From: Pyxidicoccus caerfyrddinensis
GTDB taxonomy: Bacteria; Myxococcota; Myxococcia; Myxococcales; Myxococcaceae
Assembly: GCF_010894405.1 (NCBI RefSeq)
Contig: NZ_JAAIYA010000014.1
Span: 124,001 to 188,000, forward strand
Direction: 5' to 3'
Length of the DNA: 64,000 nt
Under the pieces are notes generated by a model that saw nothing but the letters and a program-made list of their open reading frames with translations, had not been told where the DNA came from and did no database searches. Below are positions 42,645 through 51,794 of the stretch, piece after piece. Position numbers and translations under genes: made by a program. Every line of letters starts with the position of its first letter. The first letter of the stretch is position 1.

Positions 42645-43592
42645 ATGAAGAGAAGTTTCGTCGGTCGCATCGCGCTGTTCATCCTGACCAACCTCGCGGT
42701 GGTGGGGATGCTGGCCATCGTCGGTCGGCTGCTCGGCGTGGACAGCTTCCTGGCCCGTCAGGGCACGGGGCTCAACCTGACCGCGCTGCTCATCATGTCG
42801 GCGGTGATGGGCTTCGGCGGCTCCATCATCTCGCTGCTGCTCTCCAAGACGATGGCGAAGTGGAGCACCGGCGCACGCGTCATCGACTCGCCTCGCACCG
42901 AGTCCGAGCTGTGGCTGGTGCAGACCGTCCACCGCCTGGCGCGTGACGCCGGCATCGGCGCGCCCGAGGTGGCCGTCTACGACAGCCCGGACATGAACGC
43001 CTTCGCCACGGGTGCTCGGCGGGACAGCGCGCTGGTCGCCGTCTCCACCGGCCTGCTCCAAGGCATGCGGCGCGACGAGGTGGAGGCGGTGCTCGGCCAC
43101 GAGGTGGCCCACGTCGCCAACGGTGACATGGTGACGCTCACCCTGTTGCAGGGCGTGCTCAACACCTTCGTCATCTTCGTCAGCCGCGTGGTGGGCTTCG
43201 TCGTGGACCGGTTCCTCAACCGCTCCGAGGACGGTGAGGAGCGTGGCGGCACCGGGCCCGCGTACTTCATCACCAGCCTGGTGATGCAGCTGCTGCTCGG
43301 CATCGGCGCCAGCCTCATCGTCGCCTGGTTCAGCCGGCGGCGGGAGTTCCGCGCGGACGACGGCGGCGCCACGCTGGTGGACGCAGGCTCCATGGCCCGC
43401 GCCCTCAACCGGCTGCGCCAGCTGCGGGACGAGTCCGCCCTGCTCCCGTCCAACATGCAGGCCTTCGGCATCCGCGGCGGCGGCATGCTGGCGCTGTTCT
43501 CCACCCACCCGCCGCTGGAGCAGCGCATCCAGCGGCTCGTGGACGGGAGCTGGCGCGGCGGCGCACGCCTCGCCACGGACGCGGCGGTCTGA
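42645..43592 (+). CDS. htpX: membrane zinc protease HtpX
   Basis: A 315-residue inner-membrane M48 metalloprotease for quality control of membrane proteins. The zinc motif HEVAH is at 152-156, with the third ligand Glu in '[11 protein letters not shown]' (about 238). Two N-terminal helices (about 7-30 and 35-60) and two later ones (about 165-185 and 205-230) give the usual topology with the active site in the cytoplasm. Length and '[20 protein letters not shown]' are typical. GGAGAG precedes the ATG at 42645. The 217 bases upstream probably hold a stress-type promoter that I cannot define. Confidence 0.96.
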   Translation: MKRSFVGRIALFILTNLAVVGMLAIVGRLLGVDSFLARQGTGLNLTALLIMSAVMGFGGSIISLLLSKTMAKWSTGARVIDSPRTESELWLVQTVHRLARDAGIGAPEVAVYDSPDMNAFATGARRDSALVAVSTGLLQGMRRDEVEAVLGHEVAHVANGDMVTLTLLQGVLNTFVIFVSRVVGFVVDRFLNRSEDGEERGGTGPAYFITSLVMQLLLGIGASLIVAWFSRRREFRADDGGATLVDAGSMARALNRLRQLRDESALLPSNMQAFGIRGGGMLALFSTHPPLEQRIQRLVDGSWRGGARLATDAAV

Positions 43593-43670
43593 TGTTGAAT
43601 TGCGTCTGTAGCCAGGGTGCCGGGATGGACTGACGCCCGGCCCCCTGGAGTGGGAGCAGGGGAGCGGCGG

Positions 43671-44546
43671 TCAGGTGTGCGCCAGCACGGGGAAGCGGTG
43701 GGCCTCGCGTGACGGGGTCAGTCCTCGCACGAAGAGGTCGGCCTCGGTGTCCTCGCCGGCCTCCACCGCGCCCGGCCACCAGCGCTCGGGCGTGAAGCCG
43801 AACCGGATGCTCCGGATGGGACGGTCAATCAGGCGCGGGAGGCTGGCGCGCAAATCGAAGGGCTCGCGGGTGAAGATGTCGTCGAGGTGCAGCGTGTCGC
43901 CCTCGACGCTCGCGGACACCCACGTGTCGGGGCCGAGCTGCCGCAGGGGCCGCGCGAAGCTGTTCGCGAAGTGCCAGCTTGCCACCGTCGAATAGCCTCG
44001 CGCGCCGAAGCGCTCCGTGGACGGATGGCCCTCGCGGGAGAGCGCGGCGAAGCGGGCCCGGACCTTCGCGTCCTCCAAATCGAGCGTGGGGGCGGGAGGT
44101 CCTTCCGGCACGGCTTCGTGCTCGGCGGCGAAGAGCGTCTGCAGCCACGGCTGGAAGCCGAAGCGCGGGTAGTACTCGCGCACCCGGGGGTTGGCGAACA
44201 GCAGCACCGGCGTGTCGCCGCAGGCCTCCAGCGCCGCGTCCATCACCACGCGCGACAGGCCCTTCCCACGGTGCGAGGGGATGCAGCCCACCGCGCCGAG
44301 CTGGAAGGCGGGGACTTCTCGCCCGTCCATGCGCAGCCGCATCCGCATCACCGAGGTGTTGGCCACCACGCGGCCGTCCTCGAAGAGGGCGAACGCGCGG
44401 TAGTCGTCATCCCACTCACCCCACTCGCGCCAGTGGCGGAAGTCGGCGCGGCGGAACACCTGGGGCACGTAGTCGCAGAACGCGGTCTGGAGCACGGTGT
44501 CGCGGGAACCAATTTCGGTGACTGGGGGGACGGGAGCAGGGCCCAT
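43671..44546 (-). CDS. GNAT family N-acetyltransferase
   Basis: A 291-residue cytoplasmic acetyltransferase. The acetyl-CoA loop is 'GCIPSHRGKGLSRVVMDAAL' (about 90-110, Q/RxxGxG/A type), preceded by 'FQLGAVG' and followed by 'PVLLFANPRVREYYPRFGFQ'. The 140-residue C-terminal half is an extra domain, so it resembles the larger Eis-like or two-domain GNATs. The substrate is unknown. It converges with htpX and is divergent from the caspase-like gene. Confidence 0.9.
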   Translation of the reverse strand: MGPAPVPPVTEIGSRDTVLQTAFCDYVPQVFRRADFRHWREWGEWDDDYRAFALFEDGRVVANTSVMRMRLRMDGREVPAFQLGAVGCIPSHRGKGLSRVVMDAALEACGDTPVLLFANPRVREYYPRFGFQPWLQTLFAAEHEAVPEGPPAPTLDLEDAKVRARFAALSREGHPSTERFGARGYSTVASWHFANSFARPLRQLGPDTWVSASVEGDTLHLDDIFTREPFDLRASLPRLIDRPIRSIRFGFTPERWWPGAVEAGEDTEADLFVRGLTPSREAHRFPVLAHT

Positions 44547-44612
44547 GCACGGACTCTACCGTGTCATGGGGGGCCCGAGCGGCCCGTGAGCCCGGCGTGA
44601 TATTGAAAATGC

Positions 44613-46499
44613 ATGGCAGGGGTAACACGGACGTCTCGCATCACCTGGGCCTTGCTCACCGCGCTGCTGGCCGTCCCCGCGTCGGCGCTCGCGGAGGAGC
44701 GCTACGCCGTCGTCATCGGCGCCAACGTGGGCTGGGCCAACGACAAGCCGCTGCGCCACGCGGAGTCCGACGCGGAGCACGTGCGCGACGTGCTGGTGGA
44801 GCTGGGCGGCTTCTCCGCCGACCGCGTCCACCTGCTGAGGGACCCGGACACCACCGAGGTGCGCGCGCTGCTGCGCAAGATGAGCGGCTGGCTGCGCGCC
44901 GGGCGCGGGGACACGCTGCTGTTCGTCTACTACTCGGGCCACGCGGACGCGCGGCACCTGCACCTGCGCGGCGAGCCGCTGTCCCATGAAGAGCTGTACG
45001 CGATGCTGCGCGACTCGCCGGGCCGCGTGCGCCTGGGTGTGGTGGATGCGTGCCGCAGCGGCTCCATCGTGGACACCAAGGGCGGCCGGCCCGTGGCCAC
45101 CTTCGAGTCCCAGGTGGTGGACGAGCTGGAGGTGAATGGGCTCGCGCTGCTCACCTCCAGCGGCGCGGATGAGCTGTCGCAGGAGCGGCGCGCCCTGGCG
45201 GGCTCCGTCTTCACGCACCACCTCGTCTCCGGCCTGCGCGGCGCGGCGGATGCCAACGAGGACGGCAAGGTGACGCTCTCCGAGGCGTACCAGCACGCCT
45301 TCCAGCGCACGGAGGCGGACACCGCGGCCACGCCGGTGCCGCAGCGGCCCGCCTTCCGCTACGAGCTGAAGGGCCAGGGCGAGGTGGTGCTGACGTGGCT
45401 GGAGCGTGCCTCCGCCACGCTGGTGCTGCCGCGCGTGGAGGGCGAGCGCTACGTGGTGGTGGACCGCGCCGAGCGGCGGCTGGCCGCCGAGGGCCGCACC
45501 CAGCCGGAGCGGGAGTTGCTGCTGGCGCTCGCGCCGGGCGACTACCACGTCAAGCGCGTGGGCGCGGAGTCGGTGGAGTCGGCGGCGGTGAAGCTGGAGG
45601 CGGGCTCGCGCGTGGCGGTGACCGGGCTGGCCTTCGAGCCACGGCCGCTGTCCTCGGGCCTGCTCAAGGGCCGCCCGGAGGACACCGGCGACCCGGCGGA
45701 ATTGCGCGACTGGCGCCGCGACGAGGCGCTGCGGCTGCTGGCGGCCGGTGAGGCGCGCGCGGCGCTGCGCCTCTTCGACCAGGTGCTGAAGGAGGTGCCG
45801 GACGACGCGGCCTCGCTGCGCGGGCGGGCGCGCGGGCTGGTGCGCCTGGCCGAGGCGTACGAGCGCACGGGAGACAAGGGCCGCGAGCACCGGGCCCTGC
45901 GCGCGGCCATCGCCGCGGACCCCACGCTGCCGGAGGACCCGGACTTCCTGCGCCGGTATCAACAGCTCCAGGAAGAGGAGGCCACCCAGGCGCGCGACGA
46001 AACGCAGCGCGCGGAGGCCCTGCTGGAGTTCCAGCGCAACCCCCGGCTGGGCCGCATCTGGGGCGTGGGGCTGGACCTCTTCAGCTCGCGTGGGGTGATG
46101 GTCATCGCCGCCACCTACGTGGCACGGAAGGACTTGTTCCCTTACGTCGCGCTGGACATCGGCTTTGGCGGCATCGACGCGGGCACGCGGTGGTCGCTGG
46201 TGAACTCGCGCTTCAGCCCCTTCCTGGGCGCGGGCGTGCACGTGGGCGTGCCTGGGCTCGGGAGCGACAACGCGAGCATCGGCGTGGGTGGCAACAACAT
46301 CACCACCGACCCGAAGCGACCCGGCGACATCCCCGCCGAGGAGGTCTTCAACCTCAACCTGCACCTGGACGCCGGCCTTCAGTACGTGGCCGAGGGTGGC
46401 TTCTTCATCGACGCGGGGCTGGGGCTCGCCATCTACCCGAAGGACGGCAGCCCCCACCTGCAACTCCTGCCCATCATCGGCGCGGGCTGGCTCTTCTAG
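44613..46499 (+). CDS. secreted caspase-like (C14) protein with TPR region and C-terminal beta-barrel-like domain
   Basis: A 628-residue exported protein: signal peptide to about residue 27 (SALA), then a caspase/metacaspase p20-like domain with catalytic His110 ('YYSGHAD') and Cys147 ('VVDACRSGS'). A PEGA-like or beta section (about 265-345), a helical TPR-like region (about 370-470, 'DEALRLLAAGEARAALRLFD') and a C-terminal domain (about 490-628) with alternating aromatic strands ending in Phe, like an outer-membrane protein, follow. The catalytic dyad predicts an active cysteine protease with Arg or Lys preference, as in bacterial orthocaspases. Export plus a barrel-like end suggests surface placement, which is unusual for the family. 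An EF-hand-like 'DANEDGKVTLSEAY' lies near 210. Confidence 0.88.
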   Translation: MAGVTRTSRITWALLTALLAVPASALAEERYAVVIGANVGWANDKPLRHAESDAEHVRDVLVELGGFSADRVHLLRDPDTTEVRALLRKMSGWLRAGRGDTLLFVYYSGHADARHLHLRGEPLSHEELYAMLRDSPGRVRLGVVDACRSGSIVDTKGGRPVATFESQVVDELEVNGLALLTSSGADELSQERRALAGSVFTHHLVSGLRGAADANEDGKVTLSEAYQHAFQRTEADTAATPVPQRPAFRYELKGQGEVVLTWLERASATLVLPRVEGERYVVVDRAERRLAAEGRTQPERELLLALAPGDYHVKRVGAESVESAAVKLEAGSRVAVTGLAFEPRPLSSGLLKGRPEDTGDPAELRDWRRDEALRLLAAGEARAALRLFDQVLKEVPDDAASLRGRARGLVRLAEAYERTGDKGREHRALRAAIAADPTLPEDPDFLRRYQQLQEEEATQARDETQRAEALLEFQRNPRLGRIWGVGLDLFSSRGVMVIAATYVARKDLFPYVALDIGFGGIDAGTRWSLVNSRFSPFLGAGVHVGVPGLGSDNASIGVGGNNITTDPKRPGDIPAEEVFNLNLHLDAGLQYVAEGGFFIDAGLGLAIYPKDGSPHLQLLPIIGAGWLF

Positions 46500-46901
46500 T
46501 CAGTAGAGGTCGTCCGTGTCGGGCCCGGGCGGCCTGTCCCAGTCCACGTCATCCAGGTCCGTCACGGGCTGGAGCACGTAGCTGTGCTGGCCCGGATAGC
46601 CCGCCACCCAGATGAGCGGGAAGAGGAGGCCGCCGAAGAGGAGGGCGGAGATCTCGACGCTCCCGTCTCGGCGCATCACCGCGTTGAGGGGCTGGTAGCC
46701 CTCCTTCTCCAGGCGGACCGTCACCTGTGAGAACGAGGCGCGCCGGTCGGAGTACTTGCAGGGCGTGGTGCCCACGCGCTCGTTGTCGACGAAGACGGTG
46801 GCGCCCGACGGCGTGCTGCGGATGGTGGTGGTGCTCGCGCACCCCGTCAGGAGCGCGGCCGTGAAGAGGGCGCACACGCGGCGCGCGGTGGGTCGGCTCA
46901 T
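46500..46901 (-). CDS. small PEGA-domain lipoprotein
   Basis: A 133-residue lipoprotein: lipobox LTGC with Cys21, then a PEGA domain ('IRSTPSGATVFVDNERVGTTP', residues about 27-70), a hydrophobic segment ('ALLFGGLLFPLIWVAGY') and an acidic tail. PEGA lipoproteins are surface or periplasmic proteins of unknown function, common in this group. Its stop abuts the stop of the caspase-like gene with no gap. GGAG lies 6 bases before the ATG at 46901; the longer frame to 46934 lacks a signal. Confidence 0.85.
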   Translation of the reverse strand: MSRPTARRVCALFTAALLTGCASTTTIRSTPSGATVFVDNERVGTTPCKYSDRRASFSQVTVRLEKEGYQPLNAVMRRDGSVEISALLFGGLLFPLIWVAGYPGQHSYVLQPVTDLDDVDWDRPPGPDTDDLY

Positions 46902-47328
46902 GGGCGCTCCCTGTTCATGCGCGAGGCGTTCCAACGCTCATGGCTCCAGGGCATGCCGCGCACTGTGCGAGGCCACCAGCGGCCCTCGGGATGCCCGGGC
47001 GAGATTGCACGCCGCGCCTGTCCCCTCGCAAGTGCCGTCCACGCTCCTCCGAGTCACCACGGCCCCAGCGAGGGTTTTTCCCTCCGTGTTGTTCCCCGGA
47101 GACCTCACGGAGAGAATGGAAGGACCGCGACGTCCCACGTCCTTCCCTGCGACGGACGTGAATGCGGCGCTGACCCCGTCTCGCGGTCTGTGGGACATGC
47201 CTCCCCGGTCCTGTGGGCCTTCCACGTTCCGACATCCTCGCGGGCGGCACAGGCGTTGCTCGATGCGCCGGCCGGGGAGCGATGGACGCTCCCGGGTGCT
47301 GCCTTCGGGCAGGGAAGCGAGGTCTTCA
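46902..47328. other. 427-base divergent intergenic region
   Basis: It separates two lipoprotein genes. It carries an imperfect dyad CTCCGTG/CACGGAG around 47092-47113 and a short hairpin GGAGCG-ATGGA-CGCTCC at 47276-47292, 36 bases before the next ATG, which could form in the leader. The plus-strand frame is open through the region but has no coding character. No RNA gene is recognised. Confidence 0.4.
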
Positions 47329-47841
47329 ATGCGCCAGTGGAAAGCGGGCCTTGTGGCGGCGGTGATGGCGGGCGTGGTGGGCGTGGGCTGTGGCAGCGAG
47401 GCGACGGTGGAGGACTCCGCGCAGAGCGCGACGGAGCGCTACCTCAACCAGATGGGGGAGGACTCCGGCCAGCAGTGTGGGAAGAAGATCTGCTTCGACC
47501 CCATCGAGCGCGACAAGAACATCACCCACATCTTCCTCGACTTCGGCGATTGCCCCGTCAGGGACTTCCGCGTGTTCCTCAAGACGGAGTCTCGCGGCAC
47601 CGAGGAGGTGACGGACCGGCTCAAGACCAACGGTGGGCCATGCCAGGAGCTCAACGCGGACTACCGCTTCGAGGTGCAGGGCCCCGACAAGGTGGCCCAG
47701 GTGTGCATCATCTTCGAGGACTACCTCCCGGGCGACGTACGCATCGGCGCGAAGTCCGCGGACGATTGCCGCTATGAGGGTGCCGACAGCCTGCGCGCGT
47801 CCCTGGGGTACGAGTGCCGGAAGTGCGAGTGCAAACACTGA
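47329..47841 (+). CDS. cysteine-rich lipoprotein, function unknown
   Basis: A 170-residue lipoprotein: a signal peptide with lipobox-like 'VGVGC' (Cys21), then a mature domain with many Cys ('QQCGKKICF', 'FGDCPVRDF', 'GPCQEL', 'QVCIIF', 'DDCRYEG', 'YECRKCECKH'), so several disulfides are likely. No family recognised. The C-terminus 'CRKCECKH' is unusual and could bind metal. The ATG is placed at the start of the signal peptide; the frame is open upstream without coding features. Confidence 0.75.
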   Translation: MRQWKAGLVAAVMAGVVGVGCGSEATVEDSAQSATERYLNQMGEDSGQQCGKKICFDPIERDKNITHIFLDFGDCPVRDFRVFLKTESRGTEEVTDRLKTNGGPCQELNADYRFEVQGPDKVAQVCIIFEDYLPGDVRIGAKSADDCRYEGADSLRASLGYECRKCECKH

Positions 47842-47857
47842 CTCCGCCGTGAGTCCC

Positions 47858-47887
47858 CGGGCCCCTCCGCTGCATGGGAGGGGCCCG
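47858..47887. terminator. bidirectional terminator hairpin
   Basis: A perfect 11-bp stem CGGGCCCCTCC/GGAGGGGCCCG with an 8-base loop lies between the converging lipoprotein and muramidase genes. Confidence 0.7.
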
Positions 47888-47897
47888 CCCCGTGGGC

Positions 47898-49913
47898 TCA
47901 GGACGGCGAGGAGCGGTTCGCGCCGAGGGTGACGAGTCCCTCACCCGCGCGGATGAACAGGTCCTGGGCGAGCCGCTCGCTGAAGCCGAGCAGGAAGCAC
48001 ACGGACATGTTGAGGTAGAGGGCCGACTCGGGCGTCGCCGGCTGGAGGGGCAGCACGCCGGACTTCATCAGCGCGAAGCCGAAGATGGCGCAGTACATGC
48101 CGACCAGCGGCTTGAAGAAGCCCTGCATCAGCATGGAGACGCGGCTGGCGCCCCGCATCTTCTCGAAGTCCCCCAGCCGCATGAGGATGCTCACCACACC
48201 ACCGACGGCGCCGCACAGCCCCACCAGCAACAGCGTGCGGGCGGGAACGCCGAGGAACGTCGTGGCCTCGGTGGTGAGCAACTGGTGCACGAGCGTGGCG
48301 AGGCCGTGGCTGCACAGCAGCAGCAGCCCCAGCCCGAGCACCACCTGCATGGAGGGCGAGCTGGAGCGGAGGATGGGCAGCGGGCGCAGCGGGTAGAGGC
48401 GGTCCGCGAGCGCGGAGGCGATGCGCAGGCGCGTGCTGCGCGCGAAGGAGAGGTTGGGCTTGTCCCCCAGCAGGGCCGTGATGCACAGGTCCAGCGTCTC
48501 CACGGCGGGCGCTCCCAGCTCCGGAGCGGCCTTGCCGCGCAGCACGAGGACGCGTGAGAGCTCGGCCTGGAGGTCCGGCTCCATCGGCTGCGAGAGGCGC
48601 TGGCGCAGCTGCGTGGCCAGGGGCTCCGCGAGCGCTGGGGCTTCCCGCATCTCCGGTGCATCCGAGGGGATGACGGTGAGGGGCTCGAGCGTGGCCGCGG
48701 TGCCGGGGCTGCCGCGTGGCGCAAGCGTCCACGCGGGCGCGGTGACGACGGTGTTCCGCGCGGGCTGGACGGCCGGGAGGGCCGACGTGGACGTGGCGGG
48801 GGAGACCGTGAGCGCGGACTCCGGGGTGGGCGGGGGCGGACTCATCGCGAGCGCCGGCGCGGACTCGGCGGGAGCGCTTGTCAGCGCGGGGGCGGGGACG
48901 GGCGCGCTGACGGCGACGGCGGGAGCGATGGTGGCGGGTGCCACCGTGGGCACCGGTACCGGAGCAGGCTGGCTCACGGCGGCGGGCGCGCTGGCCTGCT
49001 TCGCCAAAGCCTCGGTGCCCGTGTCGCTCCGCGGAAGGAGCGCCTGCTGCTTCCGCAGCGCGTCCAGCGTGGCCGCGTCGAATTCGGCGGTGATGGGGAG
49101 CTGCTGCTGCGCCTGGAACTTCTTGAGGGCCGCCTTCGTGTGCGAACCCATGGCCCCGTCGGGCGTGCCCGGCTCGAAGCCGAGGAACATGAGCCGCAGC
49201 TGTCCCTCGCGCACGCCCACGTCCGGCGAGGCCTGGGTGGACAGGCGCAGGTACGCCGACGCCAGCTTCTTGTCGTACTGGTTCTTCTCGTAGGCCGGGC
49301 CGTTGTAGCCCTTCGCGAAGGTGGCCCAGTCGTGGTTCTGCAGCGCCTTCCCCAGCCCGTTCTTCTCGATGAATGCGGCGAGCGCGCCGAGCTGCTCGTC
49401 CTCGGACGCCATCATCCGGTCGACGAACTGCTCGACGGAGCCGTAGCCCAGGTCCGTGGCGTGGAAGCCCATCACCTGGCCCAGGCCCCAGGACGCGCTC
49501 ATCAGCGCCGCGGACGCGTCCAGCGCGAGCGCCCGCTCGAGCCGCTCGTACTCCGCCACGCCGCCCGCGTAGCCCCCGGCCTTCGGGTTGCTGACGTCAG
49601 GCGCCTGCGCGTCGAAGCGGCCCTTCGTCCGGCGGCTGAAGATGTGGCGCTCGAAGAGGATGATGGGCCGGCGGTCGGCGAAGTAGCCGCAGCCGCGCGT
49701 CTCCACCTGGAGCACCGTCCACAGCTCCGCGGGGTGGACGGACAGCCGGCTGGCACAGGCGTCGATGCCCTGGGACGTGAGTGGAGTCGCGGCTCCCGTG
49801 AAGCGGTTCGTGGCGGACCTCGCGGCTGGGGTGTGCCCCCGAGCGTAGGCGCCCGCGCTCCGTGGGAGCCATCCCCCCTCTCGCGCGGGCTCGCCTGCCC
49901 ACCTGGGAGCCAT
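47898..49913 (-). CDS. N-acetylmuramidase-domain protein with peptidoglycan-binding and C-terminal membrane domains
   Basis: A 671-residue protein. The first 240 residues carry an N-acetylmuramidase (DUF3380) domain: 'VLQVETRGCGYFADRRPIIL' with the catalytic Glu, 'FERHIFSRRTKGRFDAQAPD' and 'ASWGLGQVMGF'. A peptidoglycan_binding_1 domain follows (about 245-300, 'FLGFEPGTPDGAMGSHTKAA'). Then come a 150-residue Ala/Pro/Val-rich disordered linker and a C-terminal hydrophobic domain with four predicted membrane helices (about 525-650). The front resembles phage endolysins, but the membrane part does not fit one. No N-terminal signal is seen, so topology is unclear. ATG 49913 is preferred (GGAG 9 bases upstream); 49928 is an alternative. 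Confidence 0.82.
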   Translation of the reverse strand: MAPRWAGEPAREGGWLPRSAGAYARGHTPAARSATNRFTGAATPLTSQGIDACASRLSVHPAELWTVLQVETRGCGYFADRRPIILFERHIFSRRTKGRFDAQAPDVSNPKAGGYAGGVAEYERLERALALDASAALMSASWGLGQVMGFHATDLGYGSVEQFVDRMMASEDEQLGALAAFIEKNGLGKALQNHDWATFAKGYNGPAYEKNQYDKKLASAYLRLSTQASPDVGVREGQLRLMFLGFEPGTPDGAMGSHTKAALKKFQAQQQLPITAEFDAATLDALRKQQALLPRSDTGTEALAKQASAPAAVSQPAPVPVPTVAPATIAPAVAVSAPVPAPALTSAPAESAPALAMSPPPPTPESALTVSPATSTSALPAVQPARNTVVTAPAWTLAPRGSPGTAATLEPLTVIPSDAPEMREAPALAEPLATQLRQRLSQPMEPDLQAELSRVLVLRGKAAPELGAPAVETLDLCITALLGDKPNLSFARSTRLRIASALADRLYPLRPLPILRSSSPSMQVVLGLGLLLLCSHGLATLVHQLLTTEATTFLGVPARTLLLVGLCGAVGGVVSILMRLGDFEKMRGASRVSMLMQGFFKPLVGMYCAIFGFALMKSGVLPLQPATPESALYLNMSVCFLLGFSERLAQDLFIRAGEGLVTLGANRSSPS

Positions 49914-50034
49914 TCGCCAGCGCTCCATGCCGAGAGTGAAATGTCGTACACCCTCCTGGAGGGGTGGCAAGGAAGTAGGACTCGACCCTGGGCGCCGCTA
50001 TGGTCACCCTCGTCGGGACCCGCCCCGAGGAGCC

Positions 50035-51201
50035 ATGAACTTCGTCTTCATCTCCCCCCAATTCCCGCCCCAGTACTTCCACTTCGTCGCCGCCCTGCGC
50101 GAGCGCGGCGTCACGGTGCTGGGAATCGGCGATGCGCCCTTCGACTCGCTGCGCTCCGAGCTGCGCGAGTCCCTGCGCGAGTACTTCCTCGTCCCCAACC
50201 TCCATGACGAGGACGCCCTCGTCCGCGCGGCCGGCTACCTCACCTGGAGGCACGGGCGCATCCACCGCATCGACTCGCTCAACGAGTCCTGGCTGGAGGT
50301 GGAGGCCCGCCTGCGCGAGGACTTCCACGTCCCCGGCCTGCAGCCCGCGGACATCCACCGGCTGCGCTCCAAGTCCGGCATGGCAGAGGTCTTCCACGCC
50401 GCCGGCGTGCCCCACCCGGAGCTCATCCGCGTGCGCGACGCCGGTCAGGTGAAGGCCTTCGCGGAGAAGGTGGGCTACCCGCTCGTCCTCAAGCCCGACG
50501 TGGGCGTGGGCGCGGCGCACACGTTCAAGGTGGCCAGCGACAAGGAGGTGGATGCCGCCCTGTCCCACCCGCTGCCCACGTCCTACGTGGGCCAGCCCTT
50601 CGTGCGCGGCACCATCGTCACCTACGACGGCATCGTCGACAGGCACGGCGCCATCGTCTTCAGCCTCAGCCACCAGTACAGCGACGGCGGCATGGAGACG
50701 GTGCTGGAGAAGCGCGACATCTCCTTCTGGAGCCTCCAGGAGACGCCCCCCGGCCTGGACGTCCTGGGCCGCGAGGTGGTGGCCGCGTGCGGCCTGCGCG
50801 AGCGCTGGTTCCACCTGGAGTTCTTCAAGCTGCCGGATGGGAAGTTCATCGTGCTGGAGGTGAACCTGCGCCCGCCCGGCGGCTTCATCACCGACATGAT
50901 GAACTACACGTGCGACATCGACGTGTACCGGCTCTGGGCGCGCGTGGTGACGGGGGACCCGGTGGCGGACTTCCGCTATACGCCGCGCTACAACGTCTGT
51001 CATAGCGCGCGCCGCAAGAGCCGCCGCTACAAACACAACCACAAACAGATTGTGGAGAAGCTGGGCAAGTCACTCTTGCAGCACCAGGAGCACCTGCCGC
51101 CCGTCTACCACAGCCTCATGGGCGAGGAGATGTACCTCACCCGGCACGCGGACCTGGACGCCATGCACGACGCGGTGCGCTTCATCCAGGCCACCGAGTG
51201 A
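50035..51201 (+). CDS. ATP-grasp domain protein
   Basis: A 388-residue cytoplasmic ATP-dependent ligase-type protein. The N-terminal Rossmann-like domain starts 'MNFVFISPQFPPQYFHF' and the ATP-grasp domain has 'YPLVLKPDVGVGAAHTFKV' (nucleotide loop and Lys) and 'VLEVNLRPPGGF' with the Mg-binding Glu/Asn. It should join a carboxylate to an amine or thiol through an acyl phosphate; both substrates are unknown. A Lys/Arg-rich stretch ('RRKSRRYKHNHKQ') follows the catalytic domain. GAGGAG lies 5 bases before the ATG. It ends 4 bases from the converging DUF2378 gene. Confidence 0.9.
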   Translation: MNFVFISPQFPPQYFHFVAALRERGVTVLGIGDAPFDSLRSELRESLREYFLVPNLHDEDALVRAAGYLTWRHGRIHRIDSLNESWLEVEARLREDFHVPGLQPADIHRLRSKSGMAEVFHAAGVPHPELIRVRDAGQVKAFAEKVGYPLVLKPDVGVGAAHTFKVASDKEVDAALSHPLPTSYVGQPFVRGTIVTYDGIVDRHGAIVFSLSHQYSDGGMETVLEKRDISFWSLQETPPGLDVLGREVVAACGLRERWFHLEFFKLPDGKFIVLEVNLRPPGGFITDMMNYTCDIDVYRLWARVVTGDPVADFRYTPRYNVCHSARRKSRRYKHNHKQIVEKLGKSLLQHQEHLPPVYHSLMGEEMYLTRHADLDAMHDAVRFIQATE

Positions 51202-51205
51202 GGCT

Positions 51206-51784
51206 TCAGCGCTCCGTCCAGGTGAGCTGGTACGTGCTGCTCGGTGCCTCCGGGTCCACGTGAATCCGCGTCACCTTGGGTGACTCGGCGCCGCCCACGC
51301 GGAGCATGGACTCGAAGAGGGACTCGACGTAGCCGGGCTGGTCCAGCACGGAGTTCATCTTCATCTCGTAGGTGGTGGGGCCGCGCTCGACGAGCTCCGC
51401 CTCCGTGTAGTTGTCCGTGGCGTGCAGCGTCTGCGGCAGCCGCTGCACCAGCCGGCGCGGGCCGAGCAGCCGCATGACGCCGTACACCGCGCGGCCGATG
51501 ACGGTGCGCCCGTAGCCCTGCACGTGCGTCTCGGCCAGCCTGCGGAAGGCCTCTTCGCGGGGCATGCCCGGGTACGTCTCCTCGACGATGACGGAGAGGC
51601 AGTGCATCCACAGCGGCACGGGGTAGGCGGGCAGCAGGGGACGGTCCAGGTCCACGCCCACCTGCCGCAGCCGCTGCTTCAGCCGGGGTGACACCTTGCC
51701 CTGGAGGCCATGCTGGAGCAGGCCCTCCACCACCTGCACATAGACGAGCCGCTGCTCCAGCGGGACAGGCTTGCGGAGCTTCAA
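51206..51784 (-). CDS. DUF2378 (TIGR02265) family protein
   Basis: A 192-residue cytoplasmic protein of a family expanded in myxobacteria: 'QRLVYVQVVEGLLQHGLQ', 'LRQVGVDLDRPLLPAYPVPL', 'EEAFRRLAETHVQGYGRTVI' and a C-terminal START-like half. Function is unknown. I use the TTG at 51784: GAGG lies 9 bases upstream, it starts just before the conserved domain, and it is 10 bases past the esterase stop. The open frame to 51988 is the other-frame shadow of the esterase gene. It is co-transcribed with the esterase. Confidence 0.8.
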   Translation of the reverse strand: MKLRKPVPLEQRLVYVQVVEGLLQHGLQGKVSPRLKQRLRQVGVDLDRPLLPAYPVPLWMHCLSVIVEETYPGMPREEAFRRLAETHVQGYGRTVIGRAVYGVMRLLGPRRLVQRLPQTLHATDNYTEAELVERGPTTYEMKMNSVLDQPGYVESLFESMLRVGGAESPKVTRIHVDPEAPSSTYQLTWTER

Positions 51785-51794
51785 GTCAGGCGCC

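Noticed and set aside
47898-49913. Prophage, because of the endolysin-like muramidase
   Set aside because: No integrase, structural, holin or other phage genes lie nearby, and the protein carries a bacterial-looking membrane domain.
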